In this document: positions 9,104 through 16,505 of the stretch, in pieces
How positions within the stretch are numbered: the first letter of the stretch is position 1
Layout of the letters: the number at the start of each line of letters is the position of its first letter
DNA from: Dialister succinatiphilus YIT 11850
Lineage (GTDB): Bacteria; Bacillota; Negativicutes; Veillonellales; Dialisteraceae
DNA: 64,000 nucleotides
Assembly (NCBI RefSeq): GCF_000242435.1
Contig: NZ_JH591187.1
Span: 805,512 to 869,511, forward strand
Reading direction: 5' to 3'
Notes under the pieces: generated by a model
What the model was told of the DNA's origin: nothing
The model's input: only the letters and a program-made list of their open reading frames with translations
Databases searched by the model: none
Translations under genes and position numbers: made by a program

Positions 9104-10017
9104 TTATCACCTGCCTGCTGCTTGTTCGGATTCATAGGCGGTTCGATCTTCGGCGGCTTTACCGTAATGCTTTCAGGGCTTGTCTTCTGGATATGATCGG
9201 TAATAACGAAAACTTCTTCCAAATGGGAGAAATCGGCTGCCGGCCGGATCTGGGCGGACTGGGTGCCGCCCTCGGCATCCACATCCACCTGCTCCACCGT
9301 GCCGATGACCATACCCTTGGGGTACACGCCGCCGTAGCCCGATGAAACGATAATATCCCCCTTAATCACATCCGCTTCCTTGGGGAGAGATACCAGGGAA
9401 AGGTAACCCGGATTGCCGCTGTTGCCGCTCACCATGGAAACCACCCGGGAAGCAGGCCGCTGCACAATGCCTCCGATTGTAGTCCGTGGATCCAGAAGAA
9501 GCTGCACCCTGGCTGAATTCAGGTATACCTCACTTACAAAGCCTACAATGCCCGAGGGCACAATGACAGGCATGTATTTCTTCAGACCGCTGTCCTCGCC
9601 CCGGTCAATGACCATAGTATGGGTCCAGCCGCCGTAATCCCTTTCAATCACAGAAGCGCCCAGCATATGGTAGCTGGTATAGCCCTGCTTGAACTGCAAA
9701 AGACTCCTTAAGCGGATATTTTCCGCCAGGATTTCACTGTAATGATCCTGCTCAGACTTAAGACTTTCATTTTCCTTACGGAGCTCATCCAGTTCCTTCC
9801 AGTTCGAAAACACCTGACGGAACAAACCGATGCCGTTCTCCCCCAGCCAGGCAGCCCGGGATACACCGTACTCAAAAGGAGCAGCTCCTACCGACAAAGG
9901 CTGGGACACGAATGGAATATACTCCCTGTGCCGCCAGAACCATCCGCAGCCGCCAAGGAAAGCCAAAAGCAGAACAATACTTAACATCTTTTTCTTACTG
10001 AAGAATATCAAAATCAA
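9100..10017 (-). CDS. mreC: Rod shape-determining protein MreC
   Basis: Bitopic periplasmic scaffold of the elongasome, 305 residues. A membrane anchor spans about residues 11-27, a coiled coil lies near 65-105 (ELRKENESLKSEQ, ENIRLRSLL) and a beta-rich MreC core follows with VIDRGEDSGLKKYMPV and QLLLDPRTTIG. The C-terminal 30 residues are proline- and lysine-rich. It overlaps both mreB and mreD by 4 bp, so expression is coupled. The core looks intact, in contrast to the divergent MreB encoded just upstream. Confidence 0.93.
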   Translation of the reverse strand: MILIFFSKKKMLSIVLLLAFLGGCGWFWRHREYIPFVSQPLSVGAAPFEYGVSRAAWLGENGIGLFRQVFSNWKELDELRKENESLKSEQDHYSEILAENIRLRSLLQFKQGYTSYHMLGASVIERDYGGWTHTMVIDRGEDSGLKKYMPVIVPSGIVGFVSEVYLNSARVQLLLDPRTTIGGIVQRPASRVVSMVSGNSGNPGYLSLVSLPKEADVIKGDIIVSSGYGGVYPKGMVIGTVEQVDVDAEGGTQSAQIRPAADFSHLEEVFVITDHIQKTSPESITVKPPKIEPPMNPNKQQAGDK

Positions 10018-11048
10018 GCTCCCCCAAAGTATTTATCACCATTTTCAATGAGCAGGGAATGGTCCTTGTCCATCATGCACGCCGCAAAACAGCCCTTTGC
10101 AATCACCGATGCCGGATCTGCCGGAATGGTGACAGGCATATGAAGACTCTCGGACAGCCAGTCCCTAAGACCGTCAAGAAGGGCACCGCCACCGGAAAGG
10201 AGCATGCCGTTCTTCAGGAAATCATCAGCCATCTCCGGCGTAGCCCGGCTCATGACCCGCCGGATCAGAAGAAGCACCGGCTCCATAATGCGCTGCATGA
10301 CAGAACTCATTTCAGCCACTGAAAGCTCCACCACCACTTCTACGCCGTCGGCATGGCGCCTTCCGCGCACCGTGAAAGCACGGTCGCTTCCCGTGCCCGT
10401 CATGGAAAGAATCTCGCTCTTCAGCTTCTCCGCCTGCTCCAGGCCGATCATCATGCTGTATCGGTCCTGGATATGACGGCAGATAGCCCGGTCAATATCA
10501 TGACCGCCAAAAGAAATCCCTTCCTGGGCCAGAATACCGCCGCAGCCGTAAATGCCCACGTCTGATACATCCCTCCCTATGACCAGGGACAGCGTAGAAG
10601 AAGGCACCTGAAGATCCCGTCCCGCACCAATAGCAGCAGCTGCCGGCGAAGGAATGAGATACACCCCCTGGGCCCCTGCATGAATAAGCGCATCCACCAG
10701 GGCATGCCGGGTAACTGAGGAAATTTCGGCAGGAATAGCCACCATCAGACTGGGCCTGGAAACAGACCGCCTGAGAGACTTGTTCAAAAAGAAACGAAGC
10801 ATGGACTTGGTCATATCATAATCAGCAATGACCCCGTTCCTCACCGGCCACTCCAGCGTGTAATTCTCCGGTTCCTTATGATAAATAATCAGCGCCTCCG
10901 TGCCAAAACCAAGCACCTGGCCGCTGATATTATCCACCACCGCCGTAGAAGCCTCTTCCAGGAGCACCTTGTCTCTCTGATATATACGAACCTGGGAAGA
11001 TCCCATATCGAGCCCCAGGCAATTTAACATTGCAGAAAACATACTCAT
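10014..11048 (-). CDS. mreB: Divergent MreB-like actin homologue
   Basis: Actin-fold protein of 344 residues in the normal mreB position. ATG at 11048 is preferred because GGCGG lies 5 nt upstream. Overall similarity to MreB is clear (NGVIADYDMT, AAAAIGAG, LSGGGALLDGL). However, several nucleotide-site motifs differ from the family: the first phosphate loop reads DMGSSQ instead of DLGTANT, PxGxTxVE is replaced by PAEISSVTR (106-114), the second phosphate loop DIGGGTTE is VIGRDVSD (156-163), and GGD is GGH (181-183). This suggests weak or absent ATP hydrolysis. It may be a scaffold that no longer treadmills, or a diverged paralogue. First gene of the cluster. Confidence 0.85.
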   Translation of the reverse strand: MSMFSAMLNCLGLDMGSSQVRIYQRDKVLLEEASTAVVDNISGQVLGFGTEALIIYHKEPENYTLEWPVRNGVIADYDMTKSMLRFFLNKSLRRSVSRPSLMVAIPAEISSVTRHALVDALIHAGAQGVYLIPSPAAAAIGAGRDLQVPSSTLSLVIGRDVSDVGIYGCGGILAQEGISFGGHDIDRAICRHIQDRYSMMIGLEQAEKLKSEILSMTGTGSDRAFTVRGRRHADGVEVVVELSVAEMSSVMQRIMEPVLLLIRRVMSRATPEMADDFLKNGMLLSGGGALLDGLRDWLSESLHMPVTIPADPASVIAKGCFAACMMDKDHSLLIENGDKYFGGA

Positions 11049-11078
11049 GCATACCGCCTTTTCCAATGGATTCGTATT

Positions 11079-11107
11079 ATTATACCATGGATGGGGCGTG
11101 TAAAACA
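11079..11107 (-). promoter_or_regulatory. Predicted mreB promoter
   Basis: On the minus strand a perfect -10 box TATAAT (11079-11084) lies about 30 bases before the mreB start, with a weak -35 TGTTTT (11102-11107) at 17-bp spacing. No other convincing promoter was seen before rodA, so this could drive the whole shape cluster. Confidence 0.6.
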
Positions 11108-11329
11108 GGGAAAAATGACAGGTCACCGGGGCCTGGAAGTTCTGAAAAGAAAAAGAGTTTCAAGTTCTACGACTCCATGGCATTGGCTTTTCCTCTGACC
11201 GTCTTCTCGCTCAAGTAGTCGGCAGTGTCTTTGAAGCATGAGTTTACAGCCCCCGCCGCCAGGAGCATCAACCGTTCCCCTTTCCCCGAATTTCATGTAC
11301 AACGCCCCATACCAGGCCGCCTGTTTGGC
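11108..11329. other. Spacer without recognised genes
   Basis: About 220 bases between the mreB promoter and the uppP terminator. I see no frame with protein-like content, no repeat module and no obvious RNA fold here. Confidence 0.5.
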
Positions 11330-11379
11330 AAAAAAGGGGCTGCGAAAAAATGATCGAACATTTTTTCACAGCCCCTTTT
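11330..11379 (-). terminator. Rho-independent terminator of uppP
   Basis: A 17-bp stem with one mismatch: GGGGCTGCGAAAAAATG (11336-11352) pairs with 11359-11375. On the minus strand it is followed by six T residues (+ strand A tract 11330-11335). A short T run on the other side makes it potentially bidirectional. Confidence 0.85.
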
Positions 11380-11391
11380 GATTTCACAACT

Positions 11392-12189
11392 TTACCAGAA
11401 ATAAACCAGAGCAAAAGCTGCCACAAAGAAACGGTAAATGGCAAAGCCCGTCAGGGTGGAAGTATTCAGGAACTTCAGAAACCAGAGGATGGAAGCATAG
11501 GCCACCACGAAGGCAGTGACAAAGCCCACCGCCAGCACGCCCAGGTCACTGACCGAGAGACTTCCGATAACTTTAAGGAGGTCATAGAAGCAGGCCAGGA
11601 ACATGAGAGGTACTGCCATAATGAAAGTAAAGTCGGCGCCTGCTTTTCGGGAAATGCCCAGAAGAAGACTGCCTGCAATAGTACTGCCGCTCCGGGAAAA
11701 GCCGGGCCACAGGGAGAGGCATTGGAAGAGACCGATAATAAAAGACTGTTTCGTGGAAATCTTATCCACATCGGTCACAGCAAATTCCTTTCCCTTTCTT
11801 GCCTTTTCCGCCACAATCATGAAAATGCCTCCCAGTACCAGGCCGATGATAACGGTGGTTGGGCTGAAGAGACGGTGCTTGATGAAGCCGTGGAAAAGAA
11901 GACCCATGAGGCAGGCCGGGAACATGGCAATGCAGATATTAAATACAGAAGGCCCTTTCCGGCGGAACCAGTGATGGGTATTCAGAATATAGGTAAATTT
12001 TTCATGATACACCACCAGCACCGAAAGGATGGCGCCCAGCTGGATAAATACATCAAAAAGGTCTGCCAGGGTTCCTTCAAAGCCCAGCATATGGCCCACA
12101 ATAATCATATGACCTGTAGAAGAAACAGGAATATATTCCGTAAGCCCTTCTACAATGCCCACAACTAAAGCACAGAAATATTCGTACAC
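11392..12189 (-). CDS. uppP: Undecaprenyl-diphosphatase UppP (BacA)
   Basis: Membrane phosphatase, 265 residues with about seven or eight hydrophobic helices. It dephosphorylates undecaprenyl diphosphate so that the carrier lipid can be reused for peptidoglycan, and it confers bacitracin tolerance. The catalytic motifs are present: EGLTEYIPVSSTGH near residue 14 and WPGFSRSGSTI near 160. It follows the secreted protein gene 12211-13296 by 21 bp and probably shares its promoter. A strong terminator lies just after the stop. UppS, which makes the carrier, is encoded at 25292. Confidence 0.96.
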   Translation of the reverse strand: MYEYFCALVVGIVEGLTEYIPVSSTGHMIIVGHMLGFEGTLADLFDVFIQLGAILSVLVVYHEKFTYILNTHHWFRRKGPSVFNICIAMFPACLMGLLFHGFIKHRLFSPTTVIIGLVLGGIFMIVAEKARKGKEFAVTDVDKISTKQSFIIGLFQCLSLWPGFSRSGSTIAGSLLLGISRKAGADFTFIMAVPLMFLACFYDLLKVIGSLSVSDLGVLAVGFVTAFVVAYASILWFLKFLNTSTLTGFAIYRFFVAAFALVYFW

Positions 12190-12210
12190 TCTAACACCTC
12201 AAACGGTTCA

Positions 12211-13296
12211 TTACTTCGTGGGATTCATGGCATTCACAATGCCTTCCACCTTATTCTTTGAAAAATTAATAATCAGTACATCACTTTTCCCTTTGGAAAA
12301 ATAAATGTAAGACGTCTTCGGCTCGCTGCCGGACACATTCATTTCTACCCGGTGCGGCTTCCCGTAAAGCAGATCCACCGTAGACACATCATCCCCCAGA
12401 GACAAACCCCGGGAAGTGACCATTCGGTTATCCGTGAGAAAGAGGGCGGAAATCAGAGAACTCTTCACCGTAAGGCGCACTGCATAACCCGGGAAATAAA
12501 GGATTTCCTCCTTGGGATTAGCCATCTTCTTCTCCCATTCCTCAAAAGGATGAGCCTGGAAAGTACTTCCCAGCTCATAGCCAGCCACCTTGAAATCACG
12601 GTCTCCCAGGTACAGGGGACCTTCGCCGCTGTCATAGGAAACATCTCCCCTTTTCACTGGAGAAGTGAGCGACGCAAGACGAATGGAAGACACCTTGTCA
12701 CCGGTGAGAGTCACATCCATTTCCTGCAGGCCTGAACCATAGCGGAAATGAAAAGATTTTCCCCTGCCGTCCCAAAGAACCATAAGGGGCCTGCCATAAG
12801 CACGAAGCACATCCTCCCGGCTGCTGCCCACGCCAATCCCCCGGGGCGTCTTTGCGCCTGCACCGGACACATCAATTTCCGATATTCCTTTTCCGGGAAA
12901 CTTGAAATCCTCCGGCAGATCTACGCGGTGGGAATAGGAAAGAAGAAAAGGCGCTGTCCTCTTTACCGTCATATCTTTAAAGATATAAGAATCCCTGGTA
13001 TTCTCATGGATGACCTTTTCCGCCGTCCCTCGAGAAGAAAGAGAAGAAATAGAATCTCCCAGAGACACACCGCCCACAGAAAAATCGAAGGCAGAAAGCG
13101 TCTTTCCGGAAATCGGGAAAAGGCTATGGGCCTCTCCCCCCTGCTTCTTCTCTGCAGAGTGATTCACGCCGGCCCCTGCCGTCTGATCAGAAACGGCAGC
13201 TGCCGCATGGGACCCCTCGGCATAAACAGAAAAACCAAAGGCACTGCAGGCAGAAACACAAATGGCCAGCAGCGCCGCCTTCATTCTATATTTCAT
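12211..13296 (-). CDS. Secreted or lipid-anchored protein with three SLGDS/YGKP-type repeats
   Basis: Unrecognised exported protein of 361 residues. The start at 13296 is set by AAGGAG 7 nt upstream. The N-terminus has a signal sequence; VSAC at Cys17 could be a lipobox, and VYA-E a few residues later a signal peptidase I site, so anchoring is undecided. Three internal segments share a pattern of G-(V/L)-SLGD or GIGVGSS, about ten residues, then a tyrosine-glycine-(K/R)-P turn: near residues 80, 155 and 310. That pattern recalls outer-membrane-assembly SmpA/BamE-like or copper-amine-oxidase-like repeats, but I cannot assign a family. It precedes uppP in one likely operon. Confidence 0.7.
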   Translation of the reverse strand: MKYRMKAALLAICVSACSAFGFSVYAEGSHAAAAVSDQTAGAGVNHSAEKKQGGEAHSLFPISGKTLSAFDFSVGGVSLGDSISSLSSRGTAEKVIHENTRDSYIFKDMTVKRTAPFLLSYSHRVDLPEDFKFPGKGISEIDVSGAGAKTPRGIGVGSSREDVLRAYGRPLMVLWDGRGKSFHFRYGSGLQEMDVTLTGDKVSSIRLASLTSPVKRGDVSYDSGEGPLYLGDRDFKVAGYELGSTFQAHPFEEWEKKMANPKEEILYFPGYAVRLTVKSSLISALFLTDNRMVTSRGLSLGDDVSTVDLLYGKPHRVEMNVSGSEPKTSYIYFSKGKSDVLIINFSKNKVEGIVNAMNPTK

Positions 13297-13349
13297 GGGC
13301 AGTCTCCTTAACAAAATGCAAAAGTACCTGGACGTAAGGGTACTAGTTT

Positions 13350-13378
13350 ATTATGAAGGTGTAAACCTCTTCTGTCAA
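13350..13378 (-). promoter_or_regulatory. Predicted promoter of the 12211-13296 / uppP operon
   Basis: Minus-strand TTGACA (13373-13378), 17-bp spacer, CATAAT (13350-13355), ending 54 bases before the start codon. Both hexamers are near consensus. Confidence 0.75.
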
Positions 13379-13493
13379 GGGGGCGGAAAGCCCCGAAGGG
13401 CCTACCCATAACCACAGGCCGCATCCCCTGCAATGACATAGAGGCAGGCAGCAGGCGGTCATTTGGTCAATTCCCGTGAAAATGAATGTATAC

Positions 13494-13533
13494 AAAAAAG
13501 GCTGTGAAAAAATGTAAACCATTTTTCACAGCC
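13494..13533 (-). terminator. Rho-independent terminator of the aminotransferase gene
   Basis: Stem GGCTGTGAAAAAATG (13500-13514) with 13520-13533, followed on the minus strand by six T residues (13494-13499). It lies 8 bp past the aminotransferase stop and resembles the uppP terminator in sequence. Confidence 0.85.
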
Positions 13534-13541
13534 CCTCTTCT

Positions 13542-14714
13542 TTAATTCTTTCTATACTTATCTACAAAATGACCGATTCGTTTCAGCGCTTCCGCCAGAT
13601 TTTCCCGGCTGGCAGCGTAGGAAATACGAATGTGGTTCTTTCCCTGAGGACCAAAGCAGGACCCCGGCACTACCCCTACCTTTTCTTCCTTCAGCAGGCG
13701 GTCGGCGAATTCTTCGTCATCCATGCCGGTGATGCTGATATCGGGGAAAATGTAGAAGGCCCCTTTGGGCTTGAACACGGAAAGGCCGATTTTCTTCAGT
13801 CCTTCGTAGACCATTTCCCTGCGGGCGGCGTATTCATCATACATGGCCTTTACATCGTCATCGCAGTACTTGAGAGCTGCGATAGCACCATACTGGCTGG
13901 TGACGCTGGCGCAGAGGATTTCATACTGGTGGACTTTGTAAATCTGCTCCATGATTTCACGGGGTCCGCAGATATAGCCGATGCGAAGGCCCGTCATGGC
14001 ATAGGATTTGGAGAATCCATTCATGGTGAGGGTTCTTTCCTTCATGCCCGGCAGCGATGCAAAGCAGGTATGGGTGCCTTCATAGGTAAGATCGCAGTAG
14101 ATTTCATCGGAAATCACCACCAGGTCATGCTTTTGGGCAAAGTCGGCGATTTTTTCCAGAGACCCTCTGTCCATGACAGTGCCGGTGGGGTTATTGGGGT
14201 AGCCAATAAGGATAGCCTTGGTCTGGGGAGTCACTTTCTTTTCCAGTTCTTCCACAGTGAGTTTGAATTCATCTTCAGCCCTGGTAGGCACCAGCACCGG
14301 TTTGCCCCGGGCGATGGATACGCAGGCAGGGTAAGCCAGGTAAGCGGGATCCGGAATGAGTACTTCGTCTCCCGGATTGAGGAGGGTGGTCATGACGACG
14401 CCGATGGCTTCGGAAACGCCTACAGTCACCATGATTTCATCCACCGGATCATAATCCACATGGTATCGGTTATGGAAAAGTTTTGCAATTTCCTGGCGCA
14501 GCGGGAGAAGCCCCCAGTTGGACGTATAGGAGGTTTCTTTCCGTTTCAGGCTTTCCATGCAGGCATCAATCACCTTATCCGGAGCCGAATAGTCCGGTTC
14601 CCCTACACCCAGGGAAATCACGTCCTTCATGGAGCTGGCCAGATCGAAAAATTTACGAATACCGGAAAAAGGCACCGCTTTAATATTGGATGCCACTTTT
14701 TCATCCCAATTCAT
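13542..14714 (-). CDS. Class I/II pyridoxal-phosphate aminotransferase
   Basis: Cytoplasmic PLP enzyme of 390 residues, fold type I, resembling the aspartate/aromatic aminotransferases (AspC/PatA group) common in Firmicutes. Visible motifs are SLGVGEPDYSAP near the N-terminus, YPNNPTG (about residue 168), SDEIYCDL and the Schiff-base lysine in GFSKSYAMTG. The C-terminal NHIRISYA holds the arginine that binds the substrate carboxylate. The exact amino-acid substrate cannot be read from sequence. It follows the smaller flavodoxin gene by 40 bp and is probably co-transcribed with it. Confidence 0.93.
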   Translation of the reverse strand: MNWDEKVASNIKAVPFSGIRKFFDLASSMKDVISLGVGEPDYSAPDKVIDACMESLKRKETSYTSNWGLLPLRQEIAKLFHNRYHVDYDPVDEIMVTVGVSEAIGVVMTTLLNPGDEVLIPDPAYLAYPACVSIARGKPVLVPTRAEDEFKLTVEELEKKVTPQTKAILIGYPNNPTGTVMDRGSLEKIADFAQKHDLVVISDEIYCDLTYEGTHTCFASLPGMKERTLTMNGFSKSYAMTGLRIGYICGPREIMEQIYKVHQYEILCASVTSQYGAIAALKYCDDDVKAMYDEYAARREMVYEGLKKIGLSVFKPKGAFYIFPDISITGMDDEEFADRLLKEEKVGVVPGSCFGPQGKNHIRISYAASRENLAEALKRIGHFVDKYRKN

Positions 14715-14754
14715 TCTATATAATCTCCTTCAATATGAAATATGGAAAGGCGCC

Positions 14755-15192
14755 TTACTTCGTTTCCGCCACTTTCTTTCCCAGTTCCTCGCACTTCTTA
14801 AGCGACGGCTCATCGGGATAGCCGTAAGCCAGAAGAGGCTGGGCCGGGAAAGAAGCGCCGGCAAAATGGAGTTCATTGTACCAGGAATTGAGCCAGGCTC
14901 CCCGGCTCCATCCGCAGGAACCGAAAATACCCATGATTTTCCCCTTCAAATAGGGCTTCAGTTTATTACAGAAAGGTTTCATCTGGGCCTCTTCAATGAC
15001 CTCGACTCCCCAGGCGCTGCAGCCCAGGATAATATGATGGTAGGTGTTTCCGATTTCCACAGGATCCACATCGGAAACCGGTGCCAGAAGCACTTCGGCG
15101 CCGGTGCTTTTGGCGCCCACTGCCACAGCCTCTGCCATGGCTTCCGTATTTCCTGTGGCAGAGTAGTAAATCACAGCCACTTTTTCTGACAT
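14755..15192 (-). CDS. Flavodoxin (divergent copy)
   Basis: FMN-binding electron carrier, 145 residues. The phosphate-binding loop is SATGNTEAMAEA (T/S-x-T-G-N-T pattern). The isoalloxazine loops read GCSAWG and GSCGWSRG, each placing a tryptophan near the flavin. Compared with its neighbour at 15293, it has an extra cysteine in both flavin loops and a more basic C-terminal third, so the redox partner or potential may differ. It lies 100 bp downstream of that neighbour, with a terminator between, and leads into the aminotransferase gene. Confidence 0.9.
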   Translation of the reverse strand: MSEKVAVIYYSATGNTEAMAEAVAVGAKSTGAEVLLAPVSDVDPVEIGNTYHHIILGCSAWGVEVIEEAQMKPFCNKLKPYLKGKIMGIFGSCGWSRGAWLNSWYNELHFAGASFPAQPLLAYGYPDEPSLKKCEELGKKVAETK

Positions 15193-15245
15193 AATGGCCT
15201 CCTTTATACTAACAGGGTTTTAAGGCTTCACAGCCTTCTTCCCCT

Positions 15246-15283
15246 AAAAAAAGAAGCGTCCTTAAAAAAGAACGCTCTTCTTA
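15246..15283 (-). terminator. Terminator between the two flavodoxin genes
   Basis: On the minus strand GAAGAGCGTTCTT pairs with AAGGACGCTTC across a short T loop and is followed by seven T residues. It lies 10 bp past the stop of the upstream flavodoxin, so the second copy is expressed by read-through or from its own start. Confidence 0.8.
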
Positions 15284-15292
15284 TCTCTGAAA

Positions 15293-15721
15293 TTATGCCT
15301 TAGCTACAGTTTCGCCCAGTTTCTTGCATGCTTCCAGTGCATCGTCATCAGGATAGCTGTATGCTTTGACGGGGTCAGCAGCCAGTTTGATGCCTGCTTC
15401 GTCAAAACGTTTCTTCCAGTTTTCGATCCAGTCGCCCTGGTTCCATGCATAGGAACCGAAGATGGCTACCACTTTGCCCTTGAGCTGAGGAAGCAGTTCT
15501 TCGAAGAACGGTTCGAATTCATATTCTTCCAGTTCTTCATTTCCCATAGCCGGGCAGCCGAGAATAATGTGGTCATAGGCAGCTACATCGGAAGCGGTGG
15601 TGTCGCTGACGAAGGAAAGAGTAGTTTCTGCGCCTGCAGCCTTTGCACCTTCTTCTACAGCCTGAGCCATAGCTTCTGTGTTACCGGAACCGGACCAATA
15701 TACAATTGCAACTTTTGCCAT
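15293..15721 (-). CDS. Flavodoxin (Megasphaera-type)
   Basis: FMN-binding one-electron carrier of 142 residues that can replace ferredoxin in anaerobes. The phosphate loop is SGSGNTEAMAQA. The flavin loops GCPAMGNEELEE and FGSYAWNQGDW closely follow the well-studied Megasphaera elsdenii flavodoxin (GCPAMGSEELED, FGSYGWGSGEW), which supports a Negativicutes origin. The protein is very acidic, as expected. It has a strong promoter upstream (15771-15799) and a terminator downstream, so it can be expressed alone at high level. IspG (20890-21945) is a plausible client, since this enzyme family takes electrons from flavodoxin. Confidence 0.95.
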   Translation of the reverse strand: MAKVAIVYWSGSGNTEAMAQAVEEGAKAAGAETTLSFVSDTTASDVAAYDHIILGCPAMGNEELEEYEFEPFFEELLPQLKGKVVAIFGSYAWNQGDWIENWKKRFDEAGIKLAADPVKAYSYPDDDALEACKKLGETVAKA

Positions 15722-15770
15722 TTAAAATTCCTCCTATCAATATCTAATTGATAAAATGCCTTACTCTTCT

Positions 15771-15799
15771 ATCTTACTGATTCCAGAGCTCCTTGTCAA
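15771..15799 (-). promoter_or_regulatory. Predicted flavodoxin promoter
   Basis: Minus-strand TTGACA (15794-15799), 17-bp spacer, TAAGAT (15771-15776). It lies 50 bases before the flavodoxin start and is one of the strongest promoters in the window. Confidence 0.8.
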
Positions 15800-15812
15800 T
15801 TTCTAAAAACAA

Positions 15813-16502
15813 TTAATCCCATTCAGTCAGGGATGTGCCTTTTTTAGAAAGATCCAGGAGCGTCACCTTTTTCGGAAATTTCCGTTTCGAAACCATTTTC
15901 CTTACGTCTTCCGTAATGTCTGCCCTGTCGCCGTCGGTGTTGAAGATGCCCAGAGTTGTGAAATAACCATCGCACTGGAGAATGATGGTATAAGCTTCAT
16001 TGTATGTAATACCCTGCTCCGTGGTCTTCACCTTCACGAAGCCCTCCCATCTGGGGTGCCTGCTGTCATTGATTTTCTGCAGGGGCGACGGGCCTTCGAA
16101 GACGGCACCCTGTTGAGTCAGCTGCCGGTTCAGCCATGCTGCCATGATGTCCATCTGGGCTTCCGGCTTATCGTCCTTGTGTTTGAATTCCCCGATGTCC
16201 TGCAGAAAAGGGATTCCTGCTTCATGGGACATGGCCCATCCGTAGGAAAAGTCAGGGCCCTTCTTCCAGGTCATGGTGTAATACTGGCTGTTAGACATGC
16301 CTTTCCGGATGAAGAAGCGCTTCGTGCCGCCGTCCTTCATGAAAGGCAGGGCATTCTGGGCGCCTTCGGTGAAAGTTATGTTTTTCGGAACGTCCATGGT
16401 GCCGATGCCCGAAAGACTGAGCTTATCCGCTGCAGAAACCTCCAAGGCGCCGGCAAAGATCAGGAATGCTGCCATGAAGGCCGCCAAAGATGCTCTCTTC
16501 AT
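15813..16502 (-). CDS. Secreted protein of unknown function
   Basis: A 229-residue exported protein that I do not recognise. The N-terminus is a clear signal peptide (KR, then a hydrophobic run ending VSA-AD), with predicted cleavage near residue 24. The mature part has no cysteine pattern or repeat; it contains GYFTTLGIFNTDGDRADIT and a basic C-terminal stretch SKRKFPKKV. It starts 3 bp after the glnS stop, so it is co-transcribed with a tRNA synthetase gene, an unlikely functional partner. It may simply be a hitchhiker. An envelope or periplasmic location is inferred. Confidence 0.75.
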   Translation of the reverse strand: MKRASLAAFMAAFLIFAGALEVSAADKLSLSGIGTMDVPKNITFTEGAQNALPFMKDGGTKRFFIRKGMSNSQYYTMTWKKGPDFSYGWAMSHEAGIPFLQDIGEFKHKDDKPEAQMDIMAAWLNRQLTQQGAVFEGPSPLQKINDSRHPRWEGFVKVKTTEQGITYNEAYTIILQCDGYFTTLGIFNTDGDRADITEDVRKMVSKRKFPKKVTLLDLSKKGTSLTEWD

Positions 16503-16505
16503 GGA

